Positions 52,399 through 63,182 of a stretch of 64,000 bases of DNA are shown one piece after another. Position 1 is the first letter of the stretch. Each line of letters begins with the position of its first letter. Both the position numbers and the translations under genes were made by a program. Source of the stretch: Streptomyces sp. NBC_00335 (GTDB taxonomy: Bacteria; Actinomycetota; Actinomycetes; Streptomycetales; Streptomycetaceae); assembly GCF_036127095.1 (NCBI RefSeq), contig NZ_CP108006.1:3472001-3536000 (forward strand), read 5' to 3'. The notes below the pieces were generated by a model. The model was given only the letters and a program-made list of their open reading frames with translations, had not been told where the DNA came from and searched no databases.

Positions 52399-54902
52399 GC
52401 GCCCACCTCCGCAGGGGAGTCGCTGGTGTCGGCGGGGGTGGCCGGGCCGATGCGGACCAGGGCCCCCGGGCGGGCTCCGGTGTCGGCGAGGACCCCGGAG
52501 CCGGTGGAGTTCATCGGGAGCCAGACCACCCGGTCGGGCATCTCGGTGATGCGCAGCGGCAGTTCCACGGAGCCGGCGGGGCCGGTCACGCTGAGGACGT
52601 CGCCGTTCTTGACGCCGGTCTCGGCGGCCGTGGCGGCCGAGAGACGGGCGCTGGCCTCGTGCCGGGTGCCGGCCAGGGCCTCGTCGCCGTCCTGCAGCAG
52701 GCCCTGGTCGAGGAGGAGGCGGTGTCCGGCGAGGACGGCCTCGCCCGCGCCGGGACGGGGCAGCAGCTCCCGGTCCCCGGACTGTCCGGCGGCGCGCTCC
52801 CCGGCCCACGGGCCGAGCCGGTCGATCTCCTGCCGTACGGCGTGTACGTCGGGCAGGGCGATCGGGCGGTCGGCCGCGTCGGCCAGCATGTGCAGCACGC
52901 GGGAGTCGGCGGGGGCGAGGCGCCGGGTCATCTGCTCGGGCTTGAGCGCGGCCTCGAACGGCCGGACCCTGCCCTCCCAGTTGATGAAGGCGCCCGGCTT
53001 CTCGGCGACGGCCGCGACCGGGAAGACCACGTCGGCGTGGTCGGTGACCTCGCTGGGCCGCAGTTCCAGGGAGACCACGAAGGCCTCCTGGAGCGCGGCC
53101 CTGGCGCGGGCCGGGTCCGGCAGGTCGGCGAGCTCGACGCCCGCGACCAGCAGGGCGGAGAGCTCCCGGGTGGCGGCGGCCTCGACGATCTGGCCGGTGT
53201 CGCGGCCGTAGCGGTGCGGCAGCTCGTCCAGGCCCCAGGCGGCGGCGACCTCGTCGCGGGCGCGCGGGTCGGTGGCGGGGCGGGCGCCCGGCAGCAGGGA
53301 CGGCAGTGCGCCCGCCTCGACGGCGGCCCGCTCTCCGGCCCGGCGCGGGATCCACACCAGGGTGGCGCCGGTGGCGCCCGCGACCCGTACGGCCGCGGTC
53401 AGCGCGCCGGGCACGCCCGCGAGGCGCTCCCCGACCACGATGACGGCGCCGGGCAGGCGCAGCGCGTCGGAGGCGGCCTGGCCGCCGTCCTCCAGGCCGG
53501 TGTCGGAGGCCAGGGCGTTCAGCCACTCGGGCTCGGTGCCGGGGGCGGCGGCCAGCAGGGTGCCGCCCGCCTTCTCCAGGCCGCGCGTGGCGAACGGGGC
53601 GAGGGCGAAGGTCCGCTGCTTGTGCTTGCGGTGGGCCTTGCGCAGCCGCAGGAAGACGCCGGGGGCCTCCTCCTCGGCCTCGATGCCGACGAGGAGCACG
53701 GCCGGGGCCGCCTCCAGCGAGGCGTTCGTGACGCCGTGCCCGTCGAGGTCCTTGCCGGTGCCGGCGACGGAGGCGGCCAGGAACTCGGTCTCCTCCGCGC
53801 TGTGCACGCGGGCCCGGAAGTCGATGTCGTTGGTGTCGAGCACGACCCGGGCGAACTTGGCGTACGCGTAGGCGTCCTCGACGGTGAGGCGGCCGCCGGT
53901 CAGCACTCCGGCGCGGCCGCGCGCGGCGGCGAGCCCGTTGGCCGCGGCCTCCAGGGCCTCGGGCCAGCTCGCCGGGGCGAGGACCCCGTCGGTGCCGCGC
54001 ACCAGCGGGGTGGTGAGCCGGTCGGGGCGCTGTGCGTAGCGGAACCCGAAGCGGCCCTTGTCGCAGATCCACTCCTCGTTGACCTCGGGGTCCTCCGCGG
54101 CCAGCCGGCGCAGCACCTTGCCGCGGCGGTGGTCGGTGCGCGTCGCGCAGCCGCCCGCGCAGTGCTCGCACACGCTCGGGGAGGAGACGAGGTCGAAGGG
54201 GCGGGAGCGGAACCGGTAGGCGGCCGAGGTGAGGGCGCCGACCGGGCAGATCTGGATGGTGTTGCCGGAGAAGTACGACTCGAAGGGGTCGTCCTCGCCG
54301 GTGCCGACCTGCTGGAGCGCGCCGCGCTCCAGGAGTTCGATCATCGGGTCGCCGGCGATCTCGTTGGAGAAGCGGGTGCAGCGGGCGCAGAGCACGCAGC
54401 GCTCGCGGTCCAGCAGCACCTGCGTGGAGATCGGGACGGGCTTCTCGTAGGTGCGCTTCTTGCCCTCGAACCGCGACTCGGCGTTGCCGTGGGACATCGC
54501 CTGGTTCTGCAGCGGGCACTCGCCGCCCTTGTCGCAGACCGGGCAGTCCAGCGGGTGGTTGATGAGCAGCAGCTCCATCACCCCGCGCTGGGCCTTGTCG
54601 GCGACCGGGGAGGTCAGCTGCGTCTTGACGACCATGCCGTCGGTGCAGGTGATGGTGCAGGAGGCCATCGGCTTGCGCTGGCCCTCGACCTCGACGATGC
54701 ACTGGCGGCAGGCGCCGGCCGGGGAGAGGAGGGGGTGGTCGCAGAACCGGGGGATCTCGATGCCGAGCTGTTCGGCGGCCCGGATGACCAGGGTCCCCTT
54801 GGGCACCGACAGTTCGATGCCGTCGATGGTCAGGGAGATCTGGTCCTGCGGCGGGACCGCTGCCTCTCCGCCGCCGGAGGCTGCCGTAGTGGTCACGGTC
54901 AT
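52395..54902 (-). CDS. nuoG: NADH-quinone oxidoreductase subunit G
   Basis: The 835-aa iron-sulfur subunit. The N-terminal [2Fe-2S] and two [4Fe-4S] sites are seen in [32 protein letters not shown], and [17 protein letters not shown]. The next 4Fe-4S set is [23 protein letters not shown] with WICDKGRFG. The rest is a molybdopterin-oxidoreductase-like fold without the cofactor. ATG 54902 overlaps nuoF stop by 4 bp. Confidence 0.95.
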   Translation of the reverse strand: MTVTTTAASGGGEAAVPPQDQISLTIDGIELSVPKGTLVIRAAEQLGIEIPRFCDHPLLSPAGACRQCIVEVEGQRKPMASCTITCTDGMVVKTQLTSPVADKAQRGVMELLLINHPLDCPVCDKGGECPLQNQAMSHGNAESRFEGKKRTYEKPVPISTQVLLDRERCVLCARCTRFSNEIAGDPMIELLERGALQQVGTGEDDPFESYFSGNTIQICPVGALTSAAYRFRSRPFDLVSSPSVCEHCAGGCATRTDHRRGKVLRRLAAEDPEVNEEWICDKGRFGFRYAQRPDRLTTPLVRGTDGVLAPASWPEALEAAANGLAAARGRAGVLTGGRLTVEDAYAYAKFARVVLDTNDIDFRARVHSAEETEFLAASVAGTGKDLDGHGVTNASLEAAPAVLLVGIEAEEEAPGVFLRLRKAHRKHKQRTFALAPFATRGLEKAGGTLLAAAPGTEPEWLNALASDTGLEDGGQAASDALRLPGAVIVVGERLAGVPGALTAAVRVAGATGATLVWIPRRAGERAAVEAGALPSLLPGARPATDPRARDEVAAAWGLDELPHRYGRDTGQIVEAAATRELSALLVAGVELADLPDPARARAALQEAFVVSLELRPSEVTDHADVVFPVAAVAEKPGAFINWEGRVRPFEAALKPEQMTRRLAPADSRVLHMLADAADRPIALPDVHAVRQEIDRLGPWAGERAAGQSGDRELLPRPGAGEAVLAGHRLLLDQGLLQDGDEALAGTRHEASARLSAATAAETGVKNGDVLSVTGPAGSVELPLRITEMPDRVVWLPMNSTGSGVLADTGARPGALVRIGPATPADTSDSPAEVGA

Positions 54903-56266
54903 GCGGTCACCTCCGTGTCGGCCCAGAGGGTCGACTTCTTGGGGTCGAAGGGGCAGCCCTTGCCCGTGATGTGCTGCTCGTACTCCGCGCGGAAGTACTT
55001 GAGCGAGGAGAAGATGGGGCTGGCGGCGCCGTCGCCGAGCGCGCAGAACGACTTGCCGTTGATGTTGTCGGCGATGTCGCCCAGCTTGTCGAGGTCGGAC
55101 ATGACCCCCTTGCCCGCTTCGATGTCGCGGAGCAACTGGACCAGCCAGTACGTGCCTTCGCGGCAGGGCGTGCACTTGCCGCAGGACTCGTGGGCGTAGA
55201 ACTCGGTCCAGCGGGTCACCGCCCGCACCACGCAGGTCGTCTCGTCGAAGCACTGCAGGGCCTTGGTGCCGAGCATGGAGCCGGCCGCGCCGACGCCCTC
55301 GTAGTCGAGGGGGACGTCGAGGTGCTCCTCGGTGAACATCGGGGTGGAGGAGCCGCCCGGGGTCCAGAACTTCAGCCGGTGCCCGGGTCGCATGCCGCCG
55401 CTCATGTCGAGGAGCTGGCGCAGGGTGATCCCGAGCGGGGCCTCGTACTGGCCGGGGCCGACGACGTGTCCGGAGAGCGAGTACAGGGTGAAGCCGGGGG
55501 ACTTCTCGGTCCCCATCGACTTGAACCAGTCCTTGCCCTTGTTCAGGATCGCGGGAACCGAGGCGATGGACTCCACGTTGTTCACGACAGTGGGGCAGGC
55601 GTAGAGCCCCTCGACCGCGGGGAAGGGCGGACGCAGCCGGGGCTGGCCGCGCCGGCCTTCGAGGGAGTCCAGGAGGGCCGTTTCCTCGCCGCAGATGTAG
55701 GCGCCCGCTCCCGCGTGCACGGTGATGTCGAGCTTCAGCCCGCTGCCGAGGCCGCTCTTGTCGCGATGTTCAGCCTCCCCGAGGTAGCCGGCCTCGTACG
55801 CCTCGCGCACCGCCTCGTGCAGGCGGCGCAGGACCGGCACGGTCTCGCCGCGCAGGTAGATGAAGGCGTGCTCCGAGCGGATCGCGTAGCAGGCGATGAT
55901 CATTCCCTCGATGAGGGAGTGCGGGTTGGCGAAGAGGAGCGGGATGTCCTTGCAGGTTCCCGGCTCCGACTCGTCCGCGTTCACCACGAGGTAGTGCGGC
56001 TTGCCGTCGCCCTGCGGGATGAACTGCCACTTCATGCCGGTGGGGAAGCCGGCGCCGCCGCGGCCGCGCAGGCCCGAGTCCTTCACGTAGGCGATGAGCT
56101 CGTCCGGACTCATGGCGAGTGCCTTGCGCAGACCCTCGTAGCCGCCATGCCTCTTGTAGGTCTCCAGCGTCCACGACTGCGGCTCGTCCCAGAACGCCGA
56201 CAGGACGGGCGCGAGGAGCTTCTCCGGACTCGTGCCGTTCTTACTCAGTTCGGTCGACACGGTCAT
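54899..56266 (-). CDS. nuoF: NADH-quinone oxidoreductase subunit F
   Basis: The 455-aa NADH-binding flavoprotein: [16 protein letters not shown] (FMN/NADH site), [32 protein letters not shown] and the [4Fe-4S] motif [15 protein letters not shown] 56266 (or GTG 56269) overlaps the nuoE stop. Confidence 0.96.
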   Translation of the reverse strand: MTVSTELSKNGTSPEKLLAPVLSAFWDEPQSWTLETYKRHGGYEGLRKALAMSPDELIAYVKDSGLRGRGGAGFPTGMKWQFIPQGDGKPHYLVVNADESEPGTCKDIPLLFANPHSLIEGMIIACYAIRSEHAFIYLRGETVPVLRRLHEAVREAYEAGYLGEAEHRDKSGLGSGLKLDITVHAGAGAYICGEETALLDSLEGRRGQPRLRPPFPAVEGLYACPTVVNNVESIASVPAILNKGKDWFKSMGTEKSPGFTLYSLSGHVVGPGQYEAPLGITLRQLLDMSGGMRPGHRLKFWTPGGSSTPMFTEEHLDVPLDYEGVGAAGSMLGTKALQCFDETTCVVRAVTRWTEFYAHESCGKCTPCREGTYWLVQLLRDIEAGKGVMSDLDKLGDIADNINGKSFCALGDGAASPIFSSLKYFRAEYEQHITGKGCPFDPKKSTLWADTEVTA

Positions 56267-57021
56267 CACTCCCCTCCCTCGATGGTGGCCTCGCCGCGCG
56301 GGTGCACGATCGGGGTGTGCGGGACCTCGCCGCGCGCGATGCGCAGGCCGATCAGGGACGCGTGACCCGCGCCGCCGCTGGCCTCGACAGCGCCCTCGCG
56401 CTCGTCGGGGAAGCCCGCCAGGATCCGGGCGGTCTCCTTGTACGTGCACAGCGGCGCGCCCCGGGTCGGCTCCACGGTCCGGCCGGCCAGCAGGTCGTCG
56501 ACCATGGCCTTGGCGGACTCGGGGGTCTGGTTGTCGAAGAACTCCCAGTTGACCATCACCACGGGGGCGTAGTCGCAGGCCGCGTTGCACTCGATGTGTT
56601 CGAGGGTGACCTTGCCGTCGGCGGTGGTCTCGTTGTTGCCGACGCCGAGGTGCTCCTTGAGCTCCTCGAAGATGGCGTCCCCGCCCATGACCGCGCACAG
56701 GGTGTTCGTACAGACGCCGACCTGGTAGTCCCCGGAGGGCTTGCGCCGGTACATCGTGTAGAAGGTCGCCACGGCCGTGACCTCGGCGGTCGTCAGGCCC
56801 AGCACCTCGGCGCAGAACCGGATGCCGGTGCGCGAGACGTAGCCCTCCTCGGACTGGATGAGGTGGAGCAGCGGCAGCAGCGCGGAGCGGCTGTCGGGGT
56901 AGCGGGCGATGACCTCCTTCGCATCCGCTTCGAGCCGGGCGCGCACGTCGGCCGGGAAGTCGGGTGCCGGAAGCCGGGGCATGCCCAGGCTCACCCCTGA
57001 TACGGGCTGATTGGCCGTCAT
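56266..57021 (-). CDS. nuoE: NADH-quinone oxidoreductase subunit E
   Basis: The 251-aa [2Fe-2S] subunit with its four Cys in [11 protein letters not shown] and CNAACDYAP, and [14 protein letters not shown] upstream. The last ~50 residues (from [16 protein letters not shown]) form an extension with an Ala/Gly-rich segment, as in other Streptomyces. Overlaps nuoD by 4 bp. Confidence 0.95.
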   Translation of the reverse strand: MTANQPVSGVSLGMPRLPAPDFPADVRARLEADAKEVIARYPDSRSALLPLLHLIQSEEGYVSRTGIRFCAEVLGLTTAEVTAVATFYTMYRRKPSGDYQVGVCTNTLCAVMGGDAIFEELKEHLGVGNNETTADGKVTLEHIECNAACDYAPVVMVNWEFFDNQTPESAKAMVDDLLAGRTVEPTRGAPLCTYKETARILAGFPDEREGAVEASGGAGHASLIGLRIARGEVPHTPIVHPRGEATIEGGE

Positions 57022-58358
57022 CGGTCGACGCCTCCCATCACGGGGTCGATGGAGGCGACGGCCACGATGACGTCGGCGATCTGGCCGCCCTCGCACATCG
57101 CCGCCATGGCCTGCAGGTTGGTGAAGGACGGGTCGCGGAAGTGGACCCGGTAGGGGCGGGTGCCGCCGTCGGAGACGACGTGCACGCCGAGCTCGCCCTT
57201 GGGCGACTCCACGGCCGCGTAGGCCTGGCCGGCCGGTACCCGGAAGCCCTCGGTCACCAGCTTGAAGTGGTGGATGAGGGACTCCATGGAGGTGCCCATG
57301 ATCTGCTTGATGTGGTCGAGCGAGTTGCCGAGGCCGTCGGGGCCCATCGCGAGCTGCGCCGGCCAGGCGATCTTCTTGTCGGCGACCATGACCGGGCCCG
57401 GCTCCAGCCGGTCCAGGCACTGCTCGACGATCCGCAGGGACTGGCGCATCTCCTCCAGGCGGATCAGGAACCGCCCGTAGGAGTCGCAGGACTCGGTGGT
57501 CGGCACGTCGAACTCGTAGTTCTCGTAGCCGCAGTACGGGTCCGTCTTGCGCAGGTCGTGCGGGAGGCCGGCGGAGCGCAGGACCGGGCCGGTGGCGCCG
57601 AGCGCCATGCAGCCGGTGAGGTCGAGGTAGCCGACGTCCTGCATGCGGGCCTTGAAGATGGGGTTGCCGGTGGCGAGCTTGTCGTACTCCGGCAGGTTCT
57701 TCTTCATGGTCTTCACGAACTCGCGGAGCTGGTCCACGGCGCCCGGGGGCAGGTCCTGCGCGAGGCCGCCGGGGCGGATGAACGCGTGGTTCATGCGCAG
57801 GCCGGTGATCAGCTCGAACACGTCGAGGATCAGCTCGCGGTCGCGGAACCCGTAGATCATGATCGTGGTCGCGCCCAGCTCCATGCCGCCGGTGGCGATG
57901 CACACCAGGTGGGAGGAGAGCCGGTTGAGCTCCATCAGCAGGACGCGGATGGCGGAGGCGCGGTCCGGGATCTGGTCGGTGATGCCGAGCAGCTTCTCGA
58001 CGCCCAGGCAGTACGCCGTCTCGTTGAAGAACGGCGTCAGGTAGTCCATGCGCGTGACGAAGGTGGTGCCCTGCGTCCAGTTCCGGTATTCGAGGTTCTT
58101 CTCGATGCCGGTGTGGAGGTAGCCGATGCCGCAGCGGGCCTCGGTGACCGTCTCGCCGTCGATCTCCAGGATCAGGCGGAGCACCCCGTGCGTGGAGGGG
58201 TGCTGGGGGCCCATGTTGACGACGATCCGCTCGTCGTCGGCTCGGGCCGCCGACTGGACGATCTCGTCCCAGTCGCCGCCGGTGACGGTGTAGACGGTGC
58301 CTTCGGTGGTTTCCCTGGCGGAGGCGTGATCTGCTGCGTGATTCGAGTTGGGGGACAT
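57018..58358 (-). CDS. nuoD: NADH-quinone oxidoreductase subunit D
   Basis: The 446-aa 49-kDa-type subunit lining the quinone pocket. [34 protein letters not shown], and the C-terminal [11 protein letters not shown] with [24 protein letters not shown] are diagnostic. Its start shares one base with the nuoC stop. Confidence 0.97.
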   Translation of the reverse strand: MSPNSNHAADHASARETTEGTVYTVTGGDWDEIVQSAARADDERIVVNMGPQHPSTHGVLRLILEIDGETVTEARCGIGYLHTGIEKNLEYRNWTQGTTFVTRMDYLTPFFNETAYCLGVEKLLGITDQIPDRASAIRVLLMELNRLSSHLVCIATGGMELGATTIMIYGFRDRELILDVFELITGLRMNHAFIRPGGLAQDLPPGAVDQLREFVKTMKKNLPEYDKLATGNPIFKARMQDVGYLDLTGCMALGATGPVLRSAGLPHDLRKTDPYCGYENYEFDVPTTESCDSYGRFLIRLEEMRQSLRIVEQCLDRLEPGPVMVADKKIAWPAQLAMGPDGLGNSLDHIKQIMGTSMESLIHHFKLVTEGFRVPAGQAYAAVESPKGELGVHVVSDGGTRPYRVHFRDPSFTNLQAMAAMCEGGQIADVIVAVASIDPVMGGVDR

Positions 58359-59098
58359 CAGCTGTACGACCTCCGCTGGTCGGGAGCCGGGATCTGGGCG
58401 CCCTTGTACTCGATGGCGATGCCGCCGAGCGGGTAGTCCTTGCGCTGCGGGAAGCCCTGCCAGTCGTCCGGCATCATGATCCGGGTGAGGGCCGGGTGCC
58501 CGTCGAAGATCAGGCCGAAGAAGTCGTACGTCTCGCGCTCGTGCCAGTCGTTCGTCGGGTAGACCGAGACGATCGAGGGGACGTGCGGGTCGGCGTCCGG
58601 GGCGGTGACCTCCAGCCGCACGAGCCGGCCGTGGGTGAGCGAGCGCAGGTGGTAGACGGCGTGCAGCTCGCGGCCCTTGTCGTCGGGGAAGTGCACCCCG
58701 CTGACCCCGGTGCAGAGCTCGAAGCGCAGGGCCGGGTCGTCGCGCAGGGTCTTCGCGACGAGGAGGAGGTGCTCGCGCGCGATGCGCAGGGTCAGCTCCG
58801 CCCGGTCCACGACGACCTTCTCGATCGCGTTCTCCGGGACCAGGTCCTGCTCCTCCAGCGCCCCTTCGAGCTCGTCGACGACCTCGTCGAAGTACGAGCC
58901 GTACGGGCGGGCGCTCGCGCCGGGCAGGGCCACGGTGCGCACGAGGCCGCCGTAGCCGCTGGTGTCGCCGCCGCCTCCGGCACCGAACATGCCCTTGCGG
59001 ACGCCGATCACCTCGGGGCCGGCCGCGCCCCGGGGCGCGGGCACGTTGTCGCCGTTGCCGGCTTGGGGGCCGTTCTGCACGGCCGGGTCCTCGCTCAC
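58358..59098 (-). CDS. nuoC: NADH-quinone oxidoreductase subunit C
   Basis: The 246-aa 30-kDa-type subunit: [61 protein letters not shown]. An N-terminal Gly/Pro-rich extension of ~60 residues is seen in actinobacteria. Start overlaps nuoB by 4 bp. Confidence 0.95.
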   Translation of the reverse strand: MSEDPAVQNGPQAGNGDNVPAPRGAAGPEVIGVRKGMFGAGGGGDTSGYGGLVRTVALPGASARPYGSYFDEVVDELEGALEEQDLVPENAIEKVVVDRAELTLRIAREHLLLVAKTLRDDPALRFELCTGVSGVHFPDDKGRELHAVYHLRSLTHGRLVRLEVTAPDADPHVPSIVSVYPTNDWHERETYDFFGLIFDGHPALTRIMMPDDWQGFPQRKDYPLGGIAIEYKGAQIPAPDQRRSYS

Positions 59099-59649
59099 CG
59101 CAGGAGCCCCTTCATCTCAATGGTGGGGAGCGCCTTGAGGGCCGCCTCCTCCGCCTCTCGGGCCGCCTCTTCCCGGTTCACGCCGAGCTTGCCGCCCTGG
59201 ATCTTCTGGTGGAGCTTGAGGATCGCGTCGAGCAGCATCTCGGGCCGGGGCGGGCAGCCGGGCAGGTAGATGTCCACGGGGACGATGTGGTCGACGCCCT
59301 GGACGATCGCGTAGTTGTTGAACATTCCGCCCGAAGACGCACAAACACCCATAGAGATGACCCACTTGGGAGCGGGCATCTGGTCGTACACCTGCCGCAG
59401 CACCGGCGCCATCTTCTGGCTGACCCGGCCCGCCACGATCATCAGGTCGGCCTGGCGCGGTGATCCGCGGAAGACCTCCATGCCGAAGCGGGCCAGGTCG
59501 TACCGGCCCGCTCCGGTGGTCATCATCTCGATGGCGCAGCAGGCCAGGCCGAAGGTGGCCGGGAAGACGGACGCCTTGCGCACCCACCCCGCGGCCTGTT
59601 CGACGGTGGTCAGCAGAAAGCCGCTCGGCAGCTTCTCTTCCAGTCCCAT
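59095..59649 (-). CDS. nuoB: NADH-quinone oxidoreductase subunit B
   Basis: The 184-aa PSST-type subunit carrying cluster N2: Cys residues in [21 protein letters not shown] and [29 protein letters not shown] is conserved. 14 bp downstream of nuoA. Confidence 0.97.
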   Translation of the reverse strand: MGLEEKLPSGFLLTTVEQAAGWVRKASVFPATFGLACCAIEMMTTGAGRYDLARFGMEVFRGSPRQADLMIVAGRVSQKMAPVLRQVYDQMPAPKWVISMGVCASSGGMFNNYAIVQGVDHIVPVDIYLPGCPPRPEMLLDAILKLHQKIQGGKLGVNREEAAREAEEAALKALPTIEMKGLLR

Positions 59650-59663
59650 GGAAATTCAGCCCC

Positions 59664-60023
59664 TCAGTCCCATTCCAGGCCGCCGCGGCGCCATACGTAG
59701 GCGTAGGCGACGAAGACGGTGAGCACGAAGAGGAGCATCTCGACGAGCCCGAAGATCCCCAGCGAGTCGAAGGTGACCGCCCAGGGGTAGAGGAAGACAA
59801 CCTCGATGTCGAAGACGATGAAGAGCATCGCCGTCAGGTAGTACTTGATGGGGAAGCGACCGCCGCCGGCCGGCATGGGAGTGGGCTCGATGCCGCACTC
59901 GTAAGCTTCAAGTTTTGCCCGGTTGTACCGTTTTGGGCCGATCAGCGTGGCCATGACCACGGAGAAGATCGCAAACCCTGCGCCGAGGGCGCCGAGCACG
60001 AGGATGGGCGCGTACGCATTCAC
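59664..60023 (-). CDS. nuoA: NADH-quinone oxidoreductase subunit A
   Basis: The 119-aa membrane subunit with three helices: GAGFAIFSVVMATLIG, YECGIEPTPMPAGGGRFPIKYYLTAMLFIVFDIEVVFLYPWAV (signature loop) and LVEMLLFVLTVFVAYAYVW. GTG 60023 has GAGGAG just before it; a longer frame starting at 60116 has none. First gene of the operon, downstream of a Rex-like site. Confidence 0.95.
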   Translation of the reverse strand: MNAYAPILVLGALGAGFAIFSVVMATLIGPKRYNRAKLEAYECGIEPTPMPAGGGRFPIKYYLTAMLFIVFDIEVVFLYPWAVTFDSLGIFGLVEMLLFVLTVFVAYAYVWRRGGLEWD

Positions 60024-60101
60024 GCTCCTCGCTCCTTCCAGTCGTCCTTGACCGTTGGACCGCTGCTCCGGCGCCGCGCGCCCCGCCTCCCACGTCTCGC
60101 A

Positions 60102-60117
60102 TGTGAGGCAGTTCACA
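60102..60117. promoter_or_regulatory. Rex-like operator (ROP) upstream of nuoA
   Basis: TGTGAGGCAGTTCACA (reverse: TGTGAACTGCCTCACA) matches the Rex consensus TGTGAACNNNTTCACA at both half-sites except two bases next to the centre. It lies about 80 bp upstream of the nuoA start. Rex senses the NADH/NAD+ ratio and is known in Streptomyces coelicolor to control respiratory operons, so this is the expected place. Confidence 0.7.
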
Positions 60118-60477
60118 AGCCGGACTGGTGCGCATCTTATGCCCGCCCATCTGTGATCTGCGACACGGGTTACAACAACGAGTTTGTGATCTCCACCACC
60201 TGACGAACGATCATGAAGCCCAATGAGTGGTGATCTTCATACGTGAAGCATCCACATGATCACCAAAGGTGACATCCGCACCCGTCGTTGCAGGTGGAAG
60301 GCCTGCCGCACTATCAAACCGTGGCCCCTGCATGCAAATTGGCACGGTGGTGCGCGTGATGATAAAGGGATCGGCGTCCCCCGGTCGGGGGACCTCGCGC
60401 GGACGGGAGTGGACGCGTGCATGCGTTCACTAAGTCGGGGCAGAGGGGAGTCAGGGGTCGAGCGGAGGCGATCCGGG

Positions 60478-60605
60478 GGCGACCCGGAGAAGTGACCCGG
60501 AGAGGTGACCCGCAGAGGCGACCCCGGGGTGGGTCGCACGCCCCCTTCCGGTGGATCGCGACCGGGTCCCGACCCGGCCTCGACCCGGCCTCGACCCGGT
60601 CCCGC
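60478..60605 (+). repeat. Degenerate GACCCGG tandem-like repeats
   Basis: Units such as GACCCGGAGA(A/G)GTGACCCG at 60478-60530 and CGACCCGGCCT repeated at ~60570-60600, upstream of the NlpC/P60 gene. No frame or stem with clear function. Confidence 0.5.
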
Positions 60606-60933
60606 CCCCACGCCGACCCGACGGCGGCTTCACGGTTCGGTCACAGGAGGGCCACAGTGTCCGCATCGCGTGACGCTTCTGTGACCTGCGCCACTCGGAA
60701 TTCTCGGTACCGAAAGAGGACTTGGCCATCAGTGCAGGTGGATGGTAGGCCCGGGATCAATTCGGACTTATTTCGGAAACCCCATGATCACAGCCTCGCG
60801 GACGGCTGTCCGATTCGCCCGTTACGGCGTCAATAAGAGGTCCGACGCGCCCGGTTAGCCCGCTTCGCGCACAACTGTGGCGCAGACCACGTTTCTTGAA
60901 GGGAGCCGGGGCGCCCTGATAGCGGTTGTACCC

Positions 60934-61797
60934 ATGTCCCTCACCGCTCACATACCCAGCCACCGGAAGCCCCGCCGCAGCGCCTCGAAGCTCGCGGTCC
61001 GCGCCGGAGTTGCCGGTGGCGTCCTCAGCACCCTGGCCATGGCCGGCACGGCGAGCGCCACCCCCTCCGCCGAGCCCGTGCACGAGACCACCCTCGAAAT
61101 GCCGGTCCTCGACCTGGACCTGAGCGCCGAGGTGTCCTCGCACCTGGCCAAGGCCGCGGAGAACACCCGCGCCGCCGCCGTCGACGGCGAGCTCAACGCC
61201 CTGGAAGAGACGGCCCGCACGGGCGCCGCCGCCGAGGCCAAGCAGCTCAAGGCCGACGCCCAGGAGAAGGCCGACGCCGAGAAGAAGGCGAAGGAGGACG
61301 CGGACCGCAAGGCCGAGTCCGAGCGCGCCAGCCGCAGCACGGCCCGCACCTCGCTCCAGAGCAACTCCGGATCCTCCTCGTCGGGGTCCTCCTCCTCGGG
61401 GTCCTCCTCGCAGGGCAAGGGCACCGTCACGGCCCCCGCGACCGGCTCCGCCGCCGCCATCGTCAACTTCGCCCGCGCGCAGGTCGGCAAGGCGTACGTC
61501 ATGGGCGGCACCGGCCCGTCCTCGTTCGACTGCTCGGGCCTCGTCCAGGCCGCGTACCGCCAGGCCAACATCAGCCTGCCGCGCATGTCGCAGGCGCAGT
61601 CCACCGCCGGCACGTCGGTCTCCCTGAGCAACCTCCAGGCGGGCGACATCCTGTACTGGGGCTCCAAGGGCAGCGCGTACCACGTCGCCATCTACGTCGG
61701 CGGCGGCAAGTTCGTCGGCGCGCAGAACTCCGGCACCGGCATCGTCGAGCGCTCCCTGAGCTACGACAAGCCGACGGGCGCCGTTCGCGTCCTCTGA
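60934..61797 (+). CDS. Secreted NlpC/P60 (C40) peptidoglycan endopeptidase
   Basis: The 287-aa enzyme probably cleaves within the stem peptide of peptidoglycan. The Lys/Arg-rich N-terminus and hydrophobic stretch (VRAGVAGGVLSTLAMAGTASA) form a signal peptide. A helical, charged coiled-coil-like region (EAKQLKADAQEKADAEKKAKEDADRK) is followed by a Ser/Gly linker and the C-terminal NlpC/P60 domain, with catalytic Cys near residue 200 in SSFDCSGLVQAAY and His in SAYHVAIYVGGG. ATG 60934 starts just before the signal. Strong terminator follows. Confidence 0.93.
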   Translation: MSLTAHIPSHRKPRRSASKLAVRAGVAGGVLSTLAMAGTASATPSAEPVHETTLEMPVLDLDLSAEVSSHLAKAAENTRAAAVDGELNALEETARTGAAAEAKQLKADAQEKADAEKKAKEDADRKAESERASRSTARTSLQSNSGSSSSGSSSSGSSSQGKGTVTAPATGSAAAIVNFARAQVGKAYVMGGTGPSSFDCSGLVQAAYRQANISLPRMSQAQSTAGTSVSLSNLQAGDILYWGSKGSAYHVAIYVGGGKFVGAQNSGTGIVERSLSYDKPTGAVRVL

Positions 61798-61835
61798 CAT
61801 CTCCCCGCAGTCCCGGGCCGCTCCCGGTGACGCAC

Positions 61836-61880
61836 GAAAGGCCGGTACTCCCCCGCTCGGGGGTGGAGTACCGGCCTTTC
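61836..61880 (+). terminator. Terminator of the NlpC/P60 gene
   Basis: GAAAGGCCGGTACTC and GAGTACCGGCCTTTC form a perfect 15-bp stem around an inner CCCC/GGGG. It is A-rich before and T-rich after the stem, so it is a good intrinsic terminator in both directions. Confidence 0.92.
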
Positions 61881-62031
61881 GGCCGTCCTGGAGGCTCCCG
61901 GAAGGCTCCCGGAGCTCTCGGAGGCTCCTGACGGCTTTGCGGCTCCTCGCGGCTCCCGGAAGCCGCCGAGGGCTGCCCCAGTGCCGTCCGGCGGCGCGGG
62001 GAGGCCGCGGAGGCGGCCCCGCACCGCTCCG

Positions 62032-62445
62032 TCAGTCGAGGAACGTGGCCGAGGTGATCTTGTTCTTGAAGTTCACGCTGGCGTTGCCCGTGTAGCCCGG
62101 GGGGAGCGAACCGATCAGACCGGTGAGGTTCACCTCGGTGGCCACCTTCCACGTGTAGGTGTCCCGGTTCCGGTAGGACGCGGTGTCGTCGTTCGTCACC
62201 CGGTTCCGGCCGACGCAGTTCTCGGGCCCGACGAAGAGGTCGTTGAAGAAGTTCCAGTCCGAGGACATCAGGTCGAAGACACAACCCCCTTGGTAGGAGT
62301 TGTAGTAAAGGCCGAACTCGCTGGTTTCCAGATAGCCGTTCCGCTCCGTGTTGGCGGCGGCCGGCCCGGCTGCCACAAGGAGAACGGCGCCGACGGATAC
62401 CGCTGCGGCGCAACCGGTGGCGAGTTTGTTGAGGACCTTGCTCAT
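62032..62445 (-). CDS. Secreted small protein, peptidase-inhibitor-I36-like
   Basis: A 137-aa protein with a signal peptide (MSKVLNKLATGCAAAVSVGAVLLVAAGPAAA, cut near AAA-N). The mature part contains EFGLYYNSYQGGCVFDLMSSDWNFFNDLFVG, resembling the YYNS.QGG pattern of small secreted Streptomyces proteins of the I36 inhibitor type, then NNR-type Asn/Asp-rich strands ending in NKITSATFLD. Two Cys after the signal may pair. ATG 62445 is preferred because GGAGA lies just before it. Low G/C codon bias relative to neighbours (Asn, Tyr, Phe-rich). Confidence 0.75.
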   Translation of the reverse strand: MSKVLNKLATGCAAAVSVGAVLLVAAGPAAANTERNGYLETSEFGLYYNSYQGGCVFDLMSSDWNFFNDLFVGPENCVGRNRVTNDDTASYRNRDTYTWKVATEVNLTGLIGSLPPGYTGNASVNFKNKITSATFLD

Positions 62446-62687
62446 GGGAGATTTCTCCATCTTCAGGGGAATTGATTCCGGCCGGGATTAAACCTTCCGG
62501 GGCACCGCAGGGCAAGGGGCTTCTCGGCTGTTCAGGCCACAACCGGCATGGCGGGTAACGGACTTGTCCGCATTCCGGGCATCCGATTACGATCTCCCGC
62601 GGCCTTCGGCCCCTCTTCCGTACCACTTCCGCATCTCTTCCGCACCAACGCGCCCTTCCACTCCGCCGATCGCAAGGGAAACGCCTC

Positions 62688-63182
62688 GTGCGTGTACGCG
62701 AAATATCCTCGTCACTCCTTTTGTGCCTCGTACTGACCGGATGCGGAGGCGGGGAACTCCCGGGGAAGAACTCCGGAGCGGGAAAGCCGGGAGTTGCGGC
62801 CGCGCCCACCGCCACACCCTCGATCACGGCGGCGGACATGCCGTTCTACACGTGCATGCAGCAACACGGAATGACCCTCTCCTACGGGGACGACGGGGCC
62901 CCGCACTTCGTGGAGAAGGAGAGCCCGCAGTTCCCCCCGGCACAGGAGGCCTGCCTGCCGCTGCTCCCGCCCCCCTCCCCCGTCCAGGCGGGCCCGCAGG
63001 AACTCGCCGCCGCGCGCGAGGCCTCCGCGTGCATGCGGGCGAAGGGCGTCTCCTGGTATCCGGACCCGGATCCGGTCACCGGCGAGGTGCAGCAGAAGGA
63101 CGGCGGCACCTCCGAGCAGTGGCAGGAGCTCAAGCGGAACCACCGCGACGCGTACCGGGCCTGCATGCCCCGGCCCTCCTGA
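62688..63182 (+). CDS. Putative lipoprotein of unknown function
   Basis: A 164-aa protein with a lipobox LTGC near residue 19 (SSLLLCLVLTGCGGG). Mature features: a Gly/Pro linker, FYTCMQQHG, and two later Cys (ACLPLL, SACMRAKG, ACMPRPS). The pairs C..H..G and A-CMRA-KGVSWYPDPDP resemble paired half-motifs also seen in the neighbouring minus-strand protein. GTG 62688; no strong ribosome site. A triple 18-bp repeat starts at its stop. Confidence 0.7.
   Translation: MRVREISSSLLLCLVLTGCGGGELPGKNSGAGKPGVAAAPTATPSITAADMPFYTCMQQHGMTLSYGDDGAPHFVEKESPQFPPAQEACLPLLPPPSPVQAGPQELAAAREASACMRAKGVSWYPDPDPVTGEVQQKDGGTSEQWQELKRNHRDAYRACMPRPS

Larger units (their letters stand above)
60024..60933. other. 910-bp control region between nuoA and the NlpC/P60 gene
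   Basis: Divergent intergenic region. Near nuoA: a Rex-like operator (60102-60117). Then A/T-richer DNA with an inverted repeat GGTGATC/GATCACC (60229-60235/60258-60264) around CTTCA-TACG-TGAAG. From 60478 to 60605 a series of degenerate GACCCGG units. From ~60740 onward a probable structured leader of the NlpC/P60 gene (TTCGGAC/GTCCGAT and AGCC/GGCT pairings). No gene is supported here. Confidence 0.6.

Noticed and set aside
60417..60836. 139-codon open frame upstream of the NlpC/P60 gene
   Set aside because: It runs through degenerate GACCCGG repeats, has no ribosome site and weak third-position bias.
60740..60933. ydaO/c-di-AMP riboswitch before the NlpC/P60 gene
   Set aside because: The conserved GGGTGAA and AGCTAACC segments expected for this class were not found; only generic pairings are visible. 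Kept as a possible structured leader.
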